64,000 bases of DNA. Origin: Sedimenticola hydrogenitrophicus (GTDB taxonomy: Bacteria; Pseudomonadota; Gammaproteobacteria; Chromatiales; Chromatiaceae). The notes beneath the pieces are model-generated. The model was not told the origin of the DNA, searched no databases, and saw only the letters and a list, made by a program, of their open reading frames with translations. Shown here one piece after another: positions 16,834 to 26,381 of this stretch (position 1 is its first letter; each line of letters starts with the position of its first letter). Location of the stretch: assembly GCF_025175675.1 (NCBI RefSeq), contig NZ_JANIOA010000008.1, positions 1 to 64,000 of the forward strand, written 5' to 3'. The translations under genes and the position numbers were made by a program.

Positions 16834-17166
16834 ATGAAGTACCTTTCCAGACACAAGTCCGCAATCCTGGCCCTTATCGGCGTATTGGCCCTGGGAGCCT
16901 CTGGATAGAGCCTGGCCACCGGCGACGCCAGCGCCGGCAAGGAGAAGGCCCGGAGCCTGGGCTGTGTCTCCTGTCACGGACAGGAAGGGATCAGCGCCAA
17001 TCCCATGTACCCCAACCTGGCCGGACAGAAGGGGCTCTACCTGCTGAAGCAATTGAAGGCGTTCAAGCACAAGGAACGCACCAACCCGATCATGCTGAGC
17101 CAGGCCAAGGGACTGTCGGATCAGGATATGAAAGATCTCGCCAGCTATTTCAACAGCCTGCGCTGA
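16834..17166 (+). pseudogene. Cytochrome c553-like gene with an in-frame amber stop in the signal peptide
   Basis: ATG at 16834 with AGGAG six bases upstream starts a normal signal peptide (MKYLSRHKSAILALIGVLAL), but codon 25 (16906-16908) is TAG. The same frame then continues uninterrupted as SLATGDASAGKEKARSLGCV, SCHGQEGISA and on to FNSLR, a complete small class I cytochrome c with CVSCH and a distal methionine candidate (NPIMLSQAKGL). Promoter, ribosome site and the rest of the gene look intact, so the stop is recent, a sequencing error, or is read through. Translation from a later start would lose the signal peptide and thus haem attachment. Confidence 0.8.
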
Positions 17167-17211
17167 GGCCCAGTGAATCAGCACAAGTGAATCAGAACCA
17201 GTGAATTCAGA

Positions 17212-18177
17212 ATGAACGAAACACTTCCGCTACTGCTGAATACCGATTTTCCGCTTCTGCGGCGCCGACGAATCGAGACCGTGCAGGCCAACCTCGGTTA
17301 CCGCTGCAACCAATCCTGCCTGCATTGCCATGTGGCGGCAGGCCCGAAACGCGTGGAAGCGATGAGCCGGACGACCATGGCCCTGCTGTTACTCTTCGCG
17401 CGCCGGCAGGGCATCACCACCCTGGATCTCACCGGTGGCGCCCCGGAACTCAACCCGGATTTCCGCCACCTGGTGATCGCCGCGCGTGAACAGGGGCTGC
17501 ATGTCATCGACCGCTGTAATCTCACCATACTCAACGAACCCGGCCAGGAGGATCTGGCGCGGTTTCTCGCCGATAACGACGTCGAAATCATCGCCTCGCT
17601 ACCCTGCTACCTGGAGGAGAATGTGGACCGGCAACGGGGCTCGGGGGTGTTCGACGGCAGTCTCGCCGGCCTGCACCGGCTCAACGCACTGGGTTACGGA
17701 GAAGCGGACAGCAGCAGACGGCTGAATCTGGTCTACAACCCTGCCGGACCGAGCCTGCCGCCCGATCAGCGGCAACTGGAGGCCGACTACCGGACGCAGT
17801 TGCGGTCCCGCTTCGGCATTGTCTTCAACCAGCTGTACGCCCTGGCCAACATGCCGATCCGCCGCTTCGGCAGCCAACTCATCTCCCACAACGAATTCTT
17901 TGACTACATGAATCTGCTCAAGGGTGCGCACCAGGAAGGCAACCTGGCCTCGGTGATGTGCCGTACAATGCTATCGGTGGACTGGCAGGGCCGGGTGTAT
18001 GATTGTGACTTCAACCAGATGCTGGGGCTGCCACCGGGTGGTAGCAGCGAACCCGTCCACCTGTCCATACTGCTTGATCACGACTTTGCCGGCCGCCCGA
18101 TCCGGGTGGCCGACCATTGCTACGGCTGTACCGCCGGCCAGGGCAGCAGTTGCGGCGGTGCCCTGAATGATCATTGA
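17212..18177 (+). CDS. arsS: Radical SAM arsenosugar biosynthesis-type protein ArsS
   Basis: 321 residues. The radical SAM cluster motif is CNQSCLHCH (CxxxCxxC), in the N-terminal context VQANLGYRCN typical of the family. The C-terminal half carries a cysteine-rich region (MCRTMLSVDWQGRVYDCDFN and CYGCTAGQGSSCGG) matching the DUF3641 domain of ArsS. ArsS is thought to add the deoxyadenosyl group in arsenosugar biosynthesis. In many bacteria the family occurs without known arsenic chemistry, so the substrate is uncertain. It is 45 bases after the c553-like gene and precedes an arsenate-reductase-like gene. Confidence 0.85.
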   Translation: MNETLPLLLNTDFPLLRRRRIETVQANLGYRCNQSCLHCHVAAGPKRVEAMSRTTMALLLLFARRQGITTLDLTGGAPELNPDFRHLVIAAREQGLHVIDRCNLTILNEPGQEDLARFLADNDVEIIASLPCYLEENVDRQRGSGVFDGSLAGLHRLNALGYGEADSSRRLNLVYNPAGPSLPPDQRQLEADYRTQLRSRFGIVFNQLYALANMPIRRFGSQLISHNEFFDYMNLLKGAHQEGNLASVMCRTMLSVDWQGRVYDCDFNQMLGLPPGGSSEPVHLSILLDHDFAGRPIRVADHCYGCTAGQGSSCGGALNDH

Positions 18178-18187
18178 AAACATGGAT

Positions 18188-18328
18188 GAATGGCACTAAG
18201 TTAAGCCCAGAGCCCCGTCATCCCGGCGAATGCCGGGATCCAGAACCCGCATCCGCGGTGAATTCATGGATTCCGGCCTGCGCCGGAATGACGAAAAAAT
18301 GGATTCCTGCCTTAACTTAGTGCCATTC
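18188..18328. mobile_element. MITE-like element with 18-bp perfect terminal inverted repeats
   Basis: GAATGGCACTAAGTTAAG at 18188-18205 is exactly inverted at 18311-18328. Inside are two further nested dyads built on GTCATCCCGGC and GCCGGAATGAC. The element is 141 bases, carries no gene, and lies 18 bases before the ATG of the downstream gene, so it has displaced that gene's original upstream sequence. A diverged right end (CTTAAGTAAGTACCATTC) occurs near 42810. Confidence 0.7.
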
Positions 18329-18346
18329 AAAACACGGATAACGCAC

Positions 18347-18913
18347 ATGCAACCAAGCCAGGATAAACAACACCCCACGGGAAAACCCATTCAGCCACCC
18401 TGCCGCATTCTGGTGCTGTGCACCGGCAACTCGGCACGCAGCGTGATGGCCGAGGCCATTTTCAATCACTTCGGAGGAGGCCATTTCCAGGCCTTCAGCG
18501 CCGGCAGCCGCCCCACGGGAAAGGTCAATCCACTGGCCCTGGAGCGCATCAGGGAACAGGGGATGTCCGCCTCGGACTACCGCAGCAAGAGCTGGCTGGA
18601 GTTCACGACCGAAGACTCGCCGCCCCTGGATATCCTGCTGACCGTTTGCGATAGCGCGGCGGCCGAGGTCTGCCCCGCCTTTCCCGGAGATAGTGTTCAC
18701 ATCCATTGGGGTCTGCCCGATCCGGCGGCGGTCACCGGCGATCCCGGGCACGCCCGGGCGGCCTTCAAGTCCTGCTTCGAAACGCTCCGCTCCCGGGTGG
18801 AGACCCTGGTGAGCCTGCCACTGAAGAAATATGGCAAGCAGGAGGTCGCCCACGCAATGACGCGGATTGCGGCCAGGGATTCATCGCCTGCCGATACCGA
18901 TGGACCGTCTTGA
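18347..18913 (+). CDS. Arsenate reductase-like low-molecular-weight phosphatase (ArsC family)
   Basis: 188 residues. The P-loop CTGNSARSVMAEAI is the LMW phosphatase/thioredoxin-type ArsC signature (C-x5-R-S), and WGLPDPAAVTGD supplies the general-acid aspartate in the usual place. The C-terminal region includes TVCDSAAAEVCPAF, whose cysteines correspond to the resolving cysteines of ArsC. The ATG at 18347 is the first one downstream of the MITE; upstream in-frame codons are element sequence. Reduction of arsenate to arsenite is the expected activity. Its position after arsS suggests an arsenic-linked pair. Confidence 0.8.
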   Translation: MQPSQDKQHPTGKPIQPPCRILVLCTGNSARSVMAEAIFNHFGGGHFQAFSAGSRPTGKVNPLALERIREQGMSASDYRSKSWLEFTTEDSPPLDILLTVCDSAAAEVCPAFPGDSVHIHWGLPDPAAVTGDPGHARAAFKSCFETLRSRVETLVSLPLKKYGKQEVAHAMTRIAARDSSPADTDGPS

Positions 18914-19078
18914 TATGAAGCGCATCGGTCTCGACAGGTTACCGGTCACGTCCCCGGTCTACCGGCATCAGACCGAGACGATCAAGCAGACTGCCCATGC
19001 CCGGGAAGGGACGCACCCCTCCGAGCGGGTGTTATGGTGGGGTGCATGTTTTTACGACTGGCGTCATGGAATGAGTCG

Positions 19079-21571
19079 ATGAAAATACCCCGCGTTCTGC
19101 TTGCCCTCTTGTGGGCCGGCTCCCTGGCCCCAGCGCTCGCAACGGAAACACCGGTTATCTCCATGGATGGACGGTATGCCGGTGTGCCAGGGGGCAGCAC
19201 GCCGGTCACACACTCCCCGCGTCCCGCGGCCCTCAACGCGCGCATCGACACAGCCCTGAAGGCCAAGGGCGCAGACTACCGGCCCCGCAGCGAACACCTG
19301 CGGCCCGACGGCAGCCCGCGCTACACCAACCGGCTGATCCTGGAGGACTCCCCCTACCTGACCCAGCACGCCCACAATCCGGTGGACTGGTATGCCTGGG
19401 GAGCCGAGGCGTTCGAGAAGGCGAAGCGGGAGAACAAGCCGATCTTCCTCTCTATCGGCTACGCCACCTGCCACTGGTGCCACGTCATGGAGCGCGAGAG
19501 CTTCGAAAACCCGGCCATCGCCGACCTGCTCAACCGCCACTTCGTCGCCATCAAGGTGGACCGGGAGCGCCGTCCCGAGGTGGATCAGACCTACATGACC
19601 GCGGTGCAGCTGATCGCCGGCCGCGGTGGCTGGCCGCTCAACGCCTTCCTCACCCCGGACGGCAGACCCTTTCATGGCGGCACCTACTCCCCACCCGGCC
19701 CGTTCCGCGGCCTGGTGACTCGGGTCGCCGCGCTTTGGGACGGCAAGCGGCAGGAGGTATTGGACCAGGCCGGACGCGTTGCCCAGGTACTCGCCGCGGT
19801 GCAGGCGCGCCAGGCCATGGCGGGCGCGGTGGGCCGCGAGGCGATTCAGGCGGCGGTGACGGAGGCGTTGGAGACACACGATGAACTGCAGGGGGGCTTC
19901 GGCCCGGCGCCCAAATTCCCCCGCGAACCGCTGCTCATGCTGCTGCTGAACGCGGCCGAACGCAGCCCCGAACCGGCACTGCTGGAGGCGATCGGAACCA
20001 CCCTCGATGCGATTTCCCGGGGCGGCATCCACGATCAGGTAGGCGGCGGCTTCCACCGCTACGCCACCGACAACGACTGGCTGGTGCCCCACTTCGAGAA
20101 GATGCTCTACAACCAGGCCCAGCTCGCCCGGGTCTATCTCCTGGCCTGGCGGTTGACCGGCAATCCACTCTACCGCCGCGTCGCCACCCAGGCCCTGGAT
20201 TACGTACTGCGTGACATGCGCTCGGCGGAAGGCGCCTTCTACTCCGCCAGCGATGCCGACAGCGAGGGCCGTGAGGGCACCTTCTTCCTCTGGACGCCGG
20301 AACAGCTACGCGGCGTGCTGCCCGGGGAGGACGCGGCACTGGCCATTAACCTGTTCGGCGTCACCGACGGCGGCAACTTCGAGGGCGGCAACATCCTGCA
20401 TCTGCCGCGCCCCCTGGCCGAGTTTGCCGGGGAGAACGGGATGTCGCAGGCGCAGCTTCTGGATCGCCTCGACCGCATCCGCGAACGCCTCTACCAGGCG
20501 CGGGAGGCGCGTCCCCATCCCCTGCGCGACGACAAGATCCTCACCGCCTGGAACGGCATGATGATCACCACCCTGGCCCAGGCGGGCGATCTGCTCGGCG
20601 AGCCGCGCTATACCGGGGCGGCGGCACGGGCCGCCCGCTTCCTGTGGGAACAAAACCACCGCGCGGCAGGCGAGCTGTGGCGGGTGCATCTCGATGGCAG
20701 CTCATCCATTCCGGCCCTCCAGGAGGACTACGCCTATTTTGCCGAGGGGCTGCTGCAGCTGTACGACAGCACCGGCGACAGCCTCTGGCTGGAGCGGGCG
20801 CGCGAACTGGCCGACGCCATGCTGGAGCGCTTCTGGGATGATGAGAAGGGCGGATTTTTCATGGCCCGTCAGGATAACCAGATCACCGCCCTGGGCCGTG
20901 CCCGGGAGATGAGCGGCGACACCTCCATGCCCTCCGGCAACTCGGTGGCCCTGCGGGTGCTGCAGATGCTCTCGGTGCGCACCGACCGGTTCGATTACGG
21001 CGAGCGGGCCAGGGCCACGCTGGCGGCCTTCGCCGAACCCGTCGCGCGCCATCCCCCGGGTTTCGGTTACCTGCTGCATGGCGAGTGGGGCCGGCGCCGC
21101 TACGCCGCCCTCGGCGGCATACGCATCCACGCCGCGCAGGCCGGGGCCCGGCGCGTCACCGTGGAACTGGAGATCCCGCCGGGCTGGCATGTCAATGCCC
21201 ACCAGCCCTTGCAGGAGAATCTGATCCCCACCACCCTCGCCCTCGTACCCGGCACCGATGGATGGCGCCTGGGACAAATCGACTACCCGGTGGGCGAGCG
21301 CCAACAGCTGGGCTTCCAGCGCGAACCCCTCTCGCTCTACCAGGGCAAGGTGCAGATCGAGGCCACGATCGAACCCGTTGCACCGGCATCGCGGATCGTG
21401 CCGTTAAGATTGGGATTGCAGGCCTGCAATGACCAGGTCTGCCTGGCGCCGGAGACGGTAGTCCTGCATCTGCCGATGACCGACGGGAAGACACCGCCAC
21501 CCGTGGATGCAGCAGGCAACCCGCATGAAGCACGCGATGCTGCCACAGCCACTTTTCGGGTAGCGAAGTGA
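19079..21571 (+). CDS. Thioredoxin-domain protein of the YyaL/DUF255 family with a DsbD-like C-terminal domain
   Basis: 830 residues. A signal peptide (about 1-22) is followed by a DUF255 thioredoxin-like domain ([20 protein letters not shown]; redox motif [14 protein letters not shown]), an alpha/alpha barrel like six-hairpin glycosidases (residues 230-640), and a C-terminal beta domain (from about 690: [17 protein letters not shown] and [15 protein letters not shown]) resembling the N-terminal domain of DsbD. Standard YyaL/SSP411 proteins are cytosolic and lack the last part, so export plus the DsbD-like fusion suggests a periplasmic thiol redox role, perhaps for cytochrome or NPCAAK cysteines. 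The latter link is inference. Confidence 0.8.
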   Translation: MKIPRVLLALLWAGSLAPALATETPVISMDGRYAGVPGGSTPVTHSPRPAALNARIDTALKAKGADYRPRSEHLRPDGSPRYTNRLILEDSPYLTQHAHNPVDWYAWGAEAFEKAKRENKPIFLSIGYATCHWCHVMERESFENPAIADLLNRHFVAIKVDRERRPEVDQTYMTAVQLIAGRGGWPLNAFLTPDGRPFHGGTYSPPGPFRGLVTRVAALWDGKRQEVLDQAGRVAQVLAAVQARQAMAGAVGREAIQAAVTEALETHDELQGGFGPAPKFPREPLLMLLLNAAERSPEPALLEAIGTTLDAISRGGIHDQVGGGFHRYATDNDWLVPHFEKMLYNQAQLARVYLLAWRLTGNPLYRRVATQALDYVLRDMRSAEGAFYSASDADSEGREGTFFLWTPEQLRGVLPGEDAALAINLFGVTDGGNFEGGNILHLPRPLAEFAGENGMSQAQLLDRLDRIRERLYQAREARPHPLRDDKILTAWNGMMITTLAQAGDLLGEPRYTGAAARAARFLWEQNHRAAGELWRVHLDGSSSIPALQEDYAYFAEGLLQLYDSTGDSLWLERARELADAMLERFWDDEKGGFFMARQDNQITALGRAREMSGDTSMPSGNSVALRVLQMLSVRTDRFDYGERARATLAAFAEPVARHPPGFGYLLHGEWGRRRYAALGGIRIHAAQAGARRVTVELEIPPGWHVNAHQPLQENLIPTTLALVPGTDGWRLGQIDYPVGERQQLGFQREPLSLYQGKVQIEATIEPVAPASRIVPLRLGLQACNDQVCLAPETVVLHLPMTDGKTPPPVDAAGNPHEARDAATATFRVAK

Positions 21572-21841
21572 ACTGAACGAAATATCCACATTTAATAAAT
21601 GGTAATTAGATGTTTCGTTCCATTTCTCCGAACCCGGTGCCCCCCTATCGGGAAAAAAACCTGGTAACCGGTTGATTTCCATCCGGTGCGACCGATCCTC
21701 ATCGGATGGAATATATCTTGCACACATTTCGAGGGATGGCCGGGACGGCAAGCGCCGTGGATCGGCTCCGGGCGGACACTCTGTCCGCGAACAAGAATCG
21801 GCGCGCTTCCAGTGGCGACCGGATCGATCAGGGGAACTTCT

Positions 21842-23084
21842 ATGGCTATTGTTCATCGCATCCAGCATCGGCTGGCGCTCGCCTTCGTGGCGGTCGCGCT
21901 GATCCCGGCGCTGGTCATCGGCACCTATTCCGAAAGGGTCTCCAGCCGGTCACTGCTGGATCGTGAACTCGATGCCCAACGGCAGGGCGTGGACAATGCG
22001 AGGCGGGTCATAGAGGGATTCCTGGATTCGGCGCGGGGGGACGTGCTCTACCTCAGCCAATCCCGTCCCATGCAGGCGCTCGTTCGCGCGCGCGAACAGG
22101 GGGAGACCGGAGATCAGATACATATTGATAACCAGACTCGTGGCGCTCGTTCGCGCGCGCGAACAGGGGGAGACCGCCGGATCGTCTGTGCGATCCGCCC
22201 GCGGTGAGCTGGAACAGGAGTTCCGATCCTTTGCCCAGCAACGCGGCATCTACTACCAGGTGCGCTATCTGGACGAAAGGGGGCGGGAGGTCGTGCGGGT
22301 GGATTTCGACGGCGAACAGGCCTCCATCCGATCCCGGAATCGCCTGCAGGACAAGTCGGGACACTATTATTTCGAGGAGTCGGTCGGACTTCTTCCCGGT
22401 AGGGTGTTCGTCTCGCCGCTCGATCTCAACCGCGAGCAAGGCAAGATCGAGGTCCCGCACAGGCCGGTCATCCGTTACGCGACGCCGGTGAGATTCTCCG
22501 ATGGCAGAAAGGCCGGGGTCGTGCTGACCAATGTAGATGCAACGCAATTCCTGTCCGCCATCGGCGAGGCCTGGCTGGTCGATGAGAAAGGCTACTACTT
22601 TGCCCACCCGGACCCGGAAAAGGTTTGGGGCAGTGAGCGGGATCTCGGTACGGGAGAGGGCCTGCGCAAGGACAACCCTGAGGATATTTCCCAGCTGCTG
22701 GGACGCCAAGGCGGACAGTTGGAGACCGCAAGCCGGCTCATCACCTATCAGTCTCTTCAGGTCCCCGCGTCGGACAGGTATTGGACCGTCCTGTCGGTTC
22801 GTCAATCGGACGAACTGCTGACGAGCGTCACCGAGTTTCGGATCAACTTCGGGGCCATCCTCGCGGGGGCGTTGCTGGTAGCATTGCTACTCGCCTGGTT
22901 TCTTGACCGCAGGATCTCGCGGCCCATTGAATACCTCACCGAGCAGGCAGACAAGGTCAGCATGGGGAATCTGCTCAACCCCATCGATCTGCGCGATGCC
23001 ACCGAGATCGGGCGACTGGGCGAGGCGTTCGAGCGTATGCGCGTGAGCATGGTGCGGGCCATAGAACACCGGCGCCGGGCCTGA
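21842..23084 (+). pseudogene. Membrane sensor (dCache plus HAMP) split by a 67-bp partial duplication
   Basis: The first part (from ATG 21842) gives MAIVHRIQHRLALAFVAVAL, a transmembrane anchor and the start of an extracellular sensor domain. The frame is then lost, and the rest of the domain (EQEFRSFAQQRGIYYQVRYL to RRISRPIEYLTEQADK) lies one frame over, with a second membrane segment and a HAMP domain to 23084. The break coincides with a 35-bp direct repeat offset by 67 bases. Removing 67 bases restores one 391-residue protein. It has the same dCache style as the kinase at 52702 but no output domain. It is either a broken gene or a phase-variable one. Confidence 0.8.
22075..22176 (+). repeat. 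35-bp direct repeat causing a frameshift
   Basis: Copies at 22075-22109 and 22142-22176 are identical, starting GGCGCTCGTTCGCGCGCGCG. Each contains the perfect palindrome GTTCGCGCGCGCGAAC. The offset is 67 bases, so loss of one copy plus the 32 bases between them would restore the reading frame of the sensor gene. Confidence 0.9.
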
Positions 23085-23117
23085 CGTGCCCGGCGATGCG
23101 ACGGGGAAGACCTGCCC

Positions 23118-23663
23118 ATGAACAGTAATCAACGTACGATCGTCGGCTTCGATAAAATCCTGGAGGAGCTGAAACGGCTCTCCGGGGAGAAGCGATCGGG
23201 GACACTCTTCATCACCACGGACGATAACCATGCCGCCCGTTTCGTCCTGGAAGGGGGGGAGGTGACCTCCCTCGGCTACCGGCATTATCACGGCTACGAT
23301 GCCCTGCCCAGGATTCAGAAGATCAGGAGCGGCTACTACCGCTTCGTGGATCAGGGGTTCATGTCCATGGAGGAGGTCCCTATGCCGGAGACCAGCGAGC
23401 TGCTGGGTCTCCTCCAGATGGACAGGGGAGACGAGGACAACCTCGGCCCGGCCGCCGCGGACCCATCGGACGAGACACTCGCCACCCTGCGGCGGGAATT
23501 GACCGTCCATATCGGGCCCATTGCGGCCATCCTGTGCGAGGAGTATCTCCAGGATCACGGAAAGCCGGCCGATCCGGCGGCGCTTGCGCGGATGATCCAC
23601 CACCTTGCCGCCGAGATCGGCGAGCCTCGGAAGCGCGATCTCTTCATATCGCGGGTCAAGTAA
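23118..23663 (+). CDS. DUF4388-like signalling protein, unknown function
   Basis: 181 residues. The N-terminal half (GTLFITTDDNHAARFVLEGG, then VTSLGYRHYHGYDAL) resembles DUF4388/PATAN-like domains found in two-component and gliding systems. The C-terminal half (LRRELTVHIGPIAAIL to GEPRKRDLFISRVK) resembles a helical module found fused to Ser/Thr kinases. There is no signal peptide. It lies 33 bases after the interrupted sensor gene and is probably its cytosolic partner. Domain names are by recall and not certain. Confidence 0.6.
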   Translation: MNSNQRTIVGFDKILEELKRLSGEKRSGTLFITTDDNHAARFVLEGGEVTSLGYRHYHGYDALPRIQKIRSGYYRFVDQGFMSMEEVPMPETSELLGLLQMDRGDEDNLGPAAADPSDETLATLRRELTVHIGPIAAILCEEYLQDHGKPADPAALARMIHHLAAEIGEPRKRDLFISRVK

Positions 23664-23807
23664 TGATGTAGCTTTTTGCGCATTCTGGCAAACTCCTAAT
23701 CCATGCGCCAATCGTGAAAGAAGCACTCCGGGAGCCTGCCGACGTAAGGGTCGGCGCGTCTGCACGACAACCCAGGGATGTACGGGAAATCGAGGTAGGA
23801 GAATCCG

Positions 23808-24815
23808 ATGTCCAGCATGCAATACCCGTTCTCGCTGCTGTGGGCGGCGCCCCTGGTGGCCTTCCTCGGCTATGCCGCGCACCGCGCCAGCCTCTGTACG
23901 GTCCGGGCGGTGGCGGATGTCCTGGAATCGCGTCGTTTTGAACGCTTCGGCGGATTCCTGCGGGCCGTGCTGTGGGCAATGCTGCTGACCCTGCCGGCGC
24001 TCCTGCTGATGCCGAACCTGTACGCCGCACCCGCTCCAACGGCCCCGCTGTGGGTGGGACTGGGCGGCGGATTCCTGTTCGGCCTCGGAGCGGCCCTGAA
24101 TGGTGGCTGCTCCTTTTCGACCCTGCAACGGCTTGCCGACGCCGACTGGCGGATGCTGGCCACGCTGGCGGGCTTCATCAGCGGCGTCGCCGCCTGGCAG
24201 CTCGCGCCGCCACTGTTCACCCTGAACACCCCACCGGGCCTTCCGTCCCCGGCCTGGCTGATGGCGGCGCTGGCACTGCTGGTCATCTGGGGAGGCGCCG
24301 AGATCCGGGCGCTTTGGCCACACAGGCATGGACTGCGGGAACGGCTGGGGGCCGACGCTTACAGCCCCCGGACCACCGCCGTCCTGCTCGGCCTGGGGGC
24401 CGGCGCACTCTACCTGGGATTCGGACCCTGGACCTACACCTATACCCTGCGCGGTTCGGTCAGCGCGCTGGCGGGCGGCCCGGTAGCACCGCCCGCCACC
24501 CAGCTTCTGCTGGTACCCGTGCTGCTGCTCGGGATGATGATCTCGGCCTGGCGGCGGGGTGCCTGGCACAAGGCGAGACCGGCCACAGGCTGGACCCTGA
24601 ATCTCGGTGGCGGCCTATTGATGGGGCTCGGCGGCGCCCTGATCCCCGGCGGCAACGACACCCTGCTACTGCGATTGATCCCCACACTCACCCCGCACAG
24701 CCTGTGGATCTACCTCATGCTGGTCGGCGGGGTGGCCGGCGGCCTGCTGCTGAAAAGAGCCGTCCTGACCCCGGCACCGGCGGCACACCGACCGGATGAC
24801 GACCGGTGTTGCTGA
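23808..24815 (+). CDS. YeeE/YedE family transporter, second copy
   Basis: 335 residues with about nine membrane segments. The family cysteine motifs are GAALNGGCSFSTLQRL and the N-terminal HRASLCTVRAV. The matching second-half motif reads ALIPGGNDTLLL, with no cysteine where the first copy (13397) has YGCNIG. This resembles a YedE subgroup that works with a TusA-like partner. A TusA-like gene is indeed encoded 1.6 kb downstream (26448). The C-terminus ends DDDRCC. Transported substrate is probably a reduced sulfur or selenium species; not determinable here. Confidence 0.8.
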   Translation: MSSMQYPFSLLWAAPLVAFLGYAAHRASLCTVRAVADVLESRRFERFGGFLRAVLWAMLLTLPALLLMPNLYAAPAPTAPLWVGLGGGFLFGLGAALNGGCSFSTLQRLADADWRMLATLAGFISGVAAWQLAPPLFTLNTPPGLPSPAWLMAALALLVIWGGAEIRALWPHRHGLRERLGADAYSPRTTAVLLGLGAGALYLGFGPWTYTYTLRGSVSALAGGPVAPPATQLLLVPVLLLGMMISAWRRGAWHKARPATGWTLNLGGGLLMGLGGALIPGGNDTLLLRLIPTLTPHSLWIYLMLVGGVAGGLLLKRAVLTPAPAAHRPDDDRCC

Positions 24816-24921
24816 AGGGAGGAAATAATCCTCGACAATTCACGGTCTCTTTTCATGAGCTTCATCTAAAATGGCTATGGCGACGCTCAACTGGATTAGA
24901 TCTTCATCAAAAGGAACCAAG

Positions 24922-25410
24922 ATGACCACTCAATCAACGAATATACGACTACACGGCCTCCTGTTGGCACTCGGCATGCTGTTCATTTCCGCTACCCGGG
25001 CCGACATCGACACGCCACTTCCCGGAACCGTCACCCTGCAGACGTCATATCCGTTCGACGTGCTTGCCACCCGGGTCGAACAGGCGGTCAGTAATCACAA
25101 GATGGGATTGGTGGCACAGGCCAGCGCCAGCCGCGGTGCCGCGTCACGCGGGGTCAGCATCCCCGGCAATCTGGTACTCATGGTGTTCCGTAACGATTAT
25201 GCCGTGCGCATGCTCAACGCCAGCGTCGCGGCCGGCTTCGAGGCGCCGTTGCGCCTCTACCTCACGGAGAACGGCGACGGCACCTCGAACCTGACCTATC
25301 GCCTGCCGAGCGCGATCTTCGCGCCCTATGGCAACCGGGATCTGGATGCGATGGCAACGGAGCTCGACGAGATATTCAATGCCATTGTCGGAGACGCCAC
25401 TCGCCGATAA
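24922..25410 (+). CDS. Exported DUF302 domain protein
   Basis: 162 residues from the ATG at 24922, preceded by AAGGAACC; an in-frame ATG at 24871 lacks this. The signal peptide (RLHGLLLALGMLFISATRAD) is followed by a DUF302 domain: TSYPFDVLATRVEQAVSNHK at the start and GDGTSNLTYRLPSAIF plus LDAMATELDEIF at the end. DUF302 proteins are small periplasmic proteins often near sulfur-oxidation and heavy-metal genes, without known activity. It follows the YedE gene in the same direction. Confidence 0.85.
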   Translation: MTTQSTNIRLHGLLLALGMLFISATRADIDTPLPGTVTLQTSYPFDVLATRVEQAVSNHKMGLVAQASASRGAASRGVSIPGNLVLMVFRNDYAVRMLNASVAAGFEAPLRLYLTENGDGTSNLTYRLPSAIFAPYGNRDLDAMATELDEIFNAIVGDATRR

Positions 25411-25442
25411 TCCAGTGGGGGTAACAACTGAGGGCCATCAGG

Positions 25443-26336
25443 ATGGAATACACACAACCACTGCTGCGCACCCTGTTCGTCATGGCCTCGGCGGTCGAGG
25501 CGCGAGACCCCTACACAGGCGGCCACCTCTGGCGGGTCTCGCAATTTGCCCGTCTGCTTGCCAGGGATGCCGGATTCCCGCCCATCGAGCAGGCGCGTAT
25601 CGCACTGGGTGGTTTCCTCCATGATCTGGGCAAGATCGGTGTGCCGGACGCCATTCTCAACAAACCGGGCAAGCTGACCGATGAAGAGTACCGGGTGATC
25701 CAGACCCATCCCGATGTGGGCCAACGGTTGCTGCAAAACCATCCCCTCGCCGCACTGGTCATCGACGTCGTTCACGCTCACCATGAACGCCCCGATGGCC
25801 ATGGTTACCCGCGCCGGCTTACCCTTGAATATATTCCGCCCGATGCGCGCATCGTGGGGATCTGCGACGCCTTCGATGCCATGACCAGCACACGGCCCTA
25901 CCGCAAGGGCATGCCGATTGAAACCGCGCTGAACATTATCCGTGACAACCTCGGCACTCAGTTCGACCCGGCGCTTGGGGTACGCTTTACCAATCTGGGC
26001 GAGGCGGGTCATCTGTCGCCCATCGTCGGCCACAGCGAACCGGGAATCCCGTTGCAGGTCTGTCCCAATTGCGGTCCGTCGCTGGTGATAACGCGCCACA
26101 ACGCGCCCGGCGATCACCTTTATTGCCGCTCCTGCGGCGGTGAATCGGAACTGCTATGGCAAGCTGGAGAGTGGCGGACCCGGCCGACCGGCAAACGCGG
26201 CACGCCCGCGCAGCTGATGCCGCGCCTGGATGACGACATGATCGATGATCTCCTGGCAGGGGCCGACACCTTGCTCCACGAGAGCAAACCGAACCTGCTG
26301 TCTCGATTGCGCAGTCAACTGACAGGTCATGCCTAG
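25443..26336 (+). CDS. HD-GYP phosphodiesterase with C-terminal zinc ribbon
   Basis: 297 residues. The HD-GYP domain (1-190) has all hallmarks: HDLGKIGVPD, HHERPDGHGYP and GICDAFDAMTSTRPYRK. It is expected to hydrolyse cyclic di-GMP. There is no receiver or sensor domain. Instead a short C-terminal zinc ribbon (VCPNCGPSL and YCRSCGGES, four cysteines, about 225-255) is attached, which is uncommon for this family. It begins 32 bases after the DUF302 gene. Confidence 0.9.
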   Translation: MEYTQPLLRTLFVMASAVEARDPYTGGHLWRVSQFARLLARDAGFPPIEQARIALGGFLHDLGKIGVPDAILNKPGKLTDEEYRVIQTHPDVGQRLLQNHPLAALVIDVVHAHHERPDGHGYPRRLTLEYIPPDARIVGICDAFDAMTSTRPYRKGMPIETALNIIRDNLGTQFDPALGVRFTNLGEAGHLSPIVGHSEPGIPLQVCPNCGPSLVITRHNAPGDHLYCRSCGGESELLWQAGEWRTRPTGKRGTPAQLMPRLDDDMIDDLLAGADTLLHESKPNLLSRLRSQLTGHA

Positions 26337-26381
26337 CCCCGGGTGGAAATTTCCTTGATTCGTGTGGCCTGGCGTATCTCC

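Noticed and set aside
16834-17166. Recoding of TAG as pyrrolysine or as a programmed readthrough
   Set aside because: The stop is in a signal peptide with no pyrrolysine genes or stop-context signal in view; a nonsense mutation or error is simpler.
21600-21760. Possible cyclic di-GMP riboswitch upstream of the split sensor gene
   Set aside because: The GGTAACCGG and GATGG words are present, but the conserved GGCAAA and receptor elements of the GEMM motif are not found in order.
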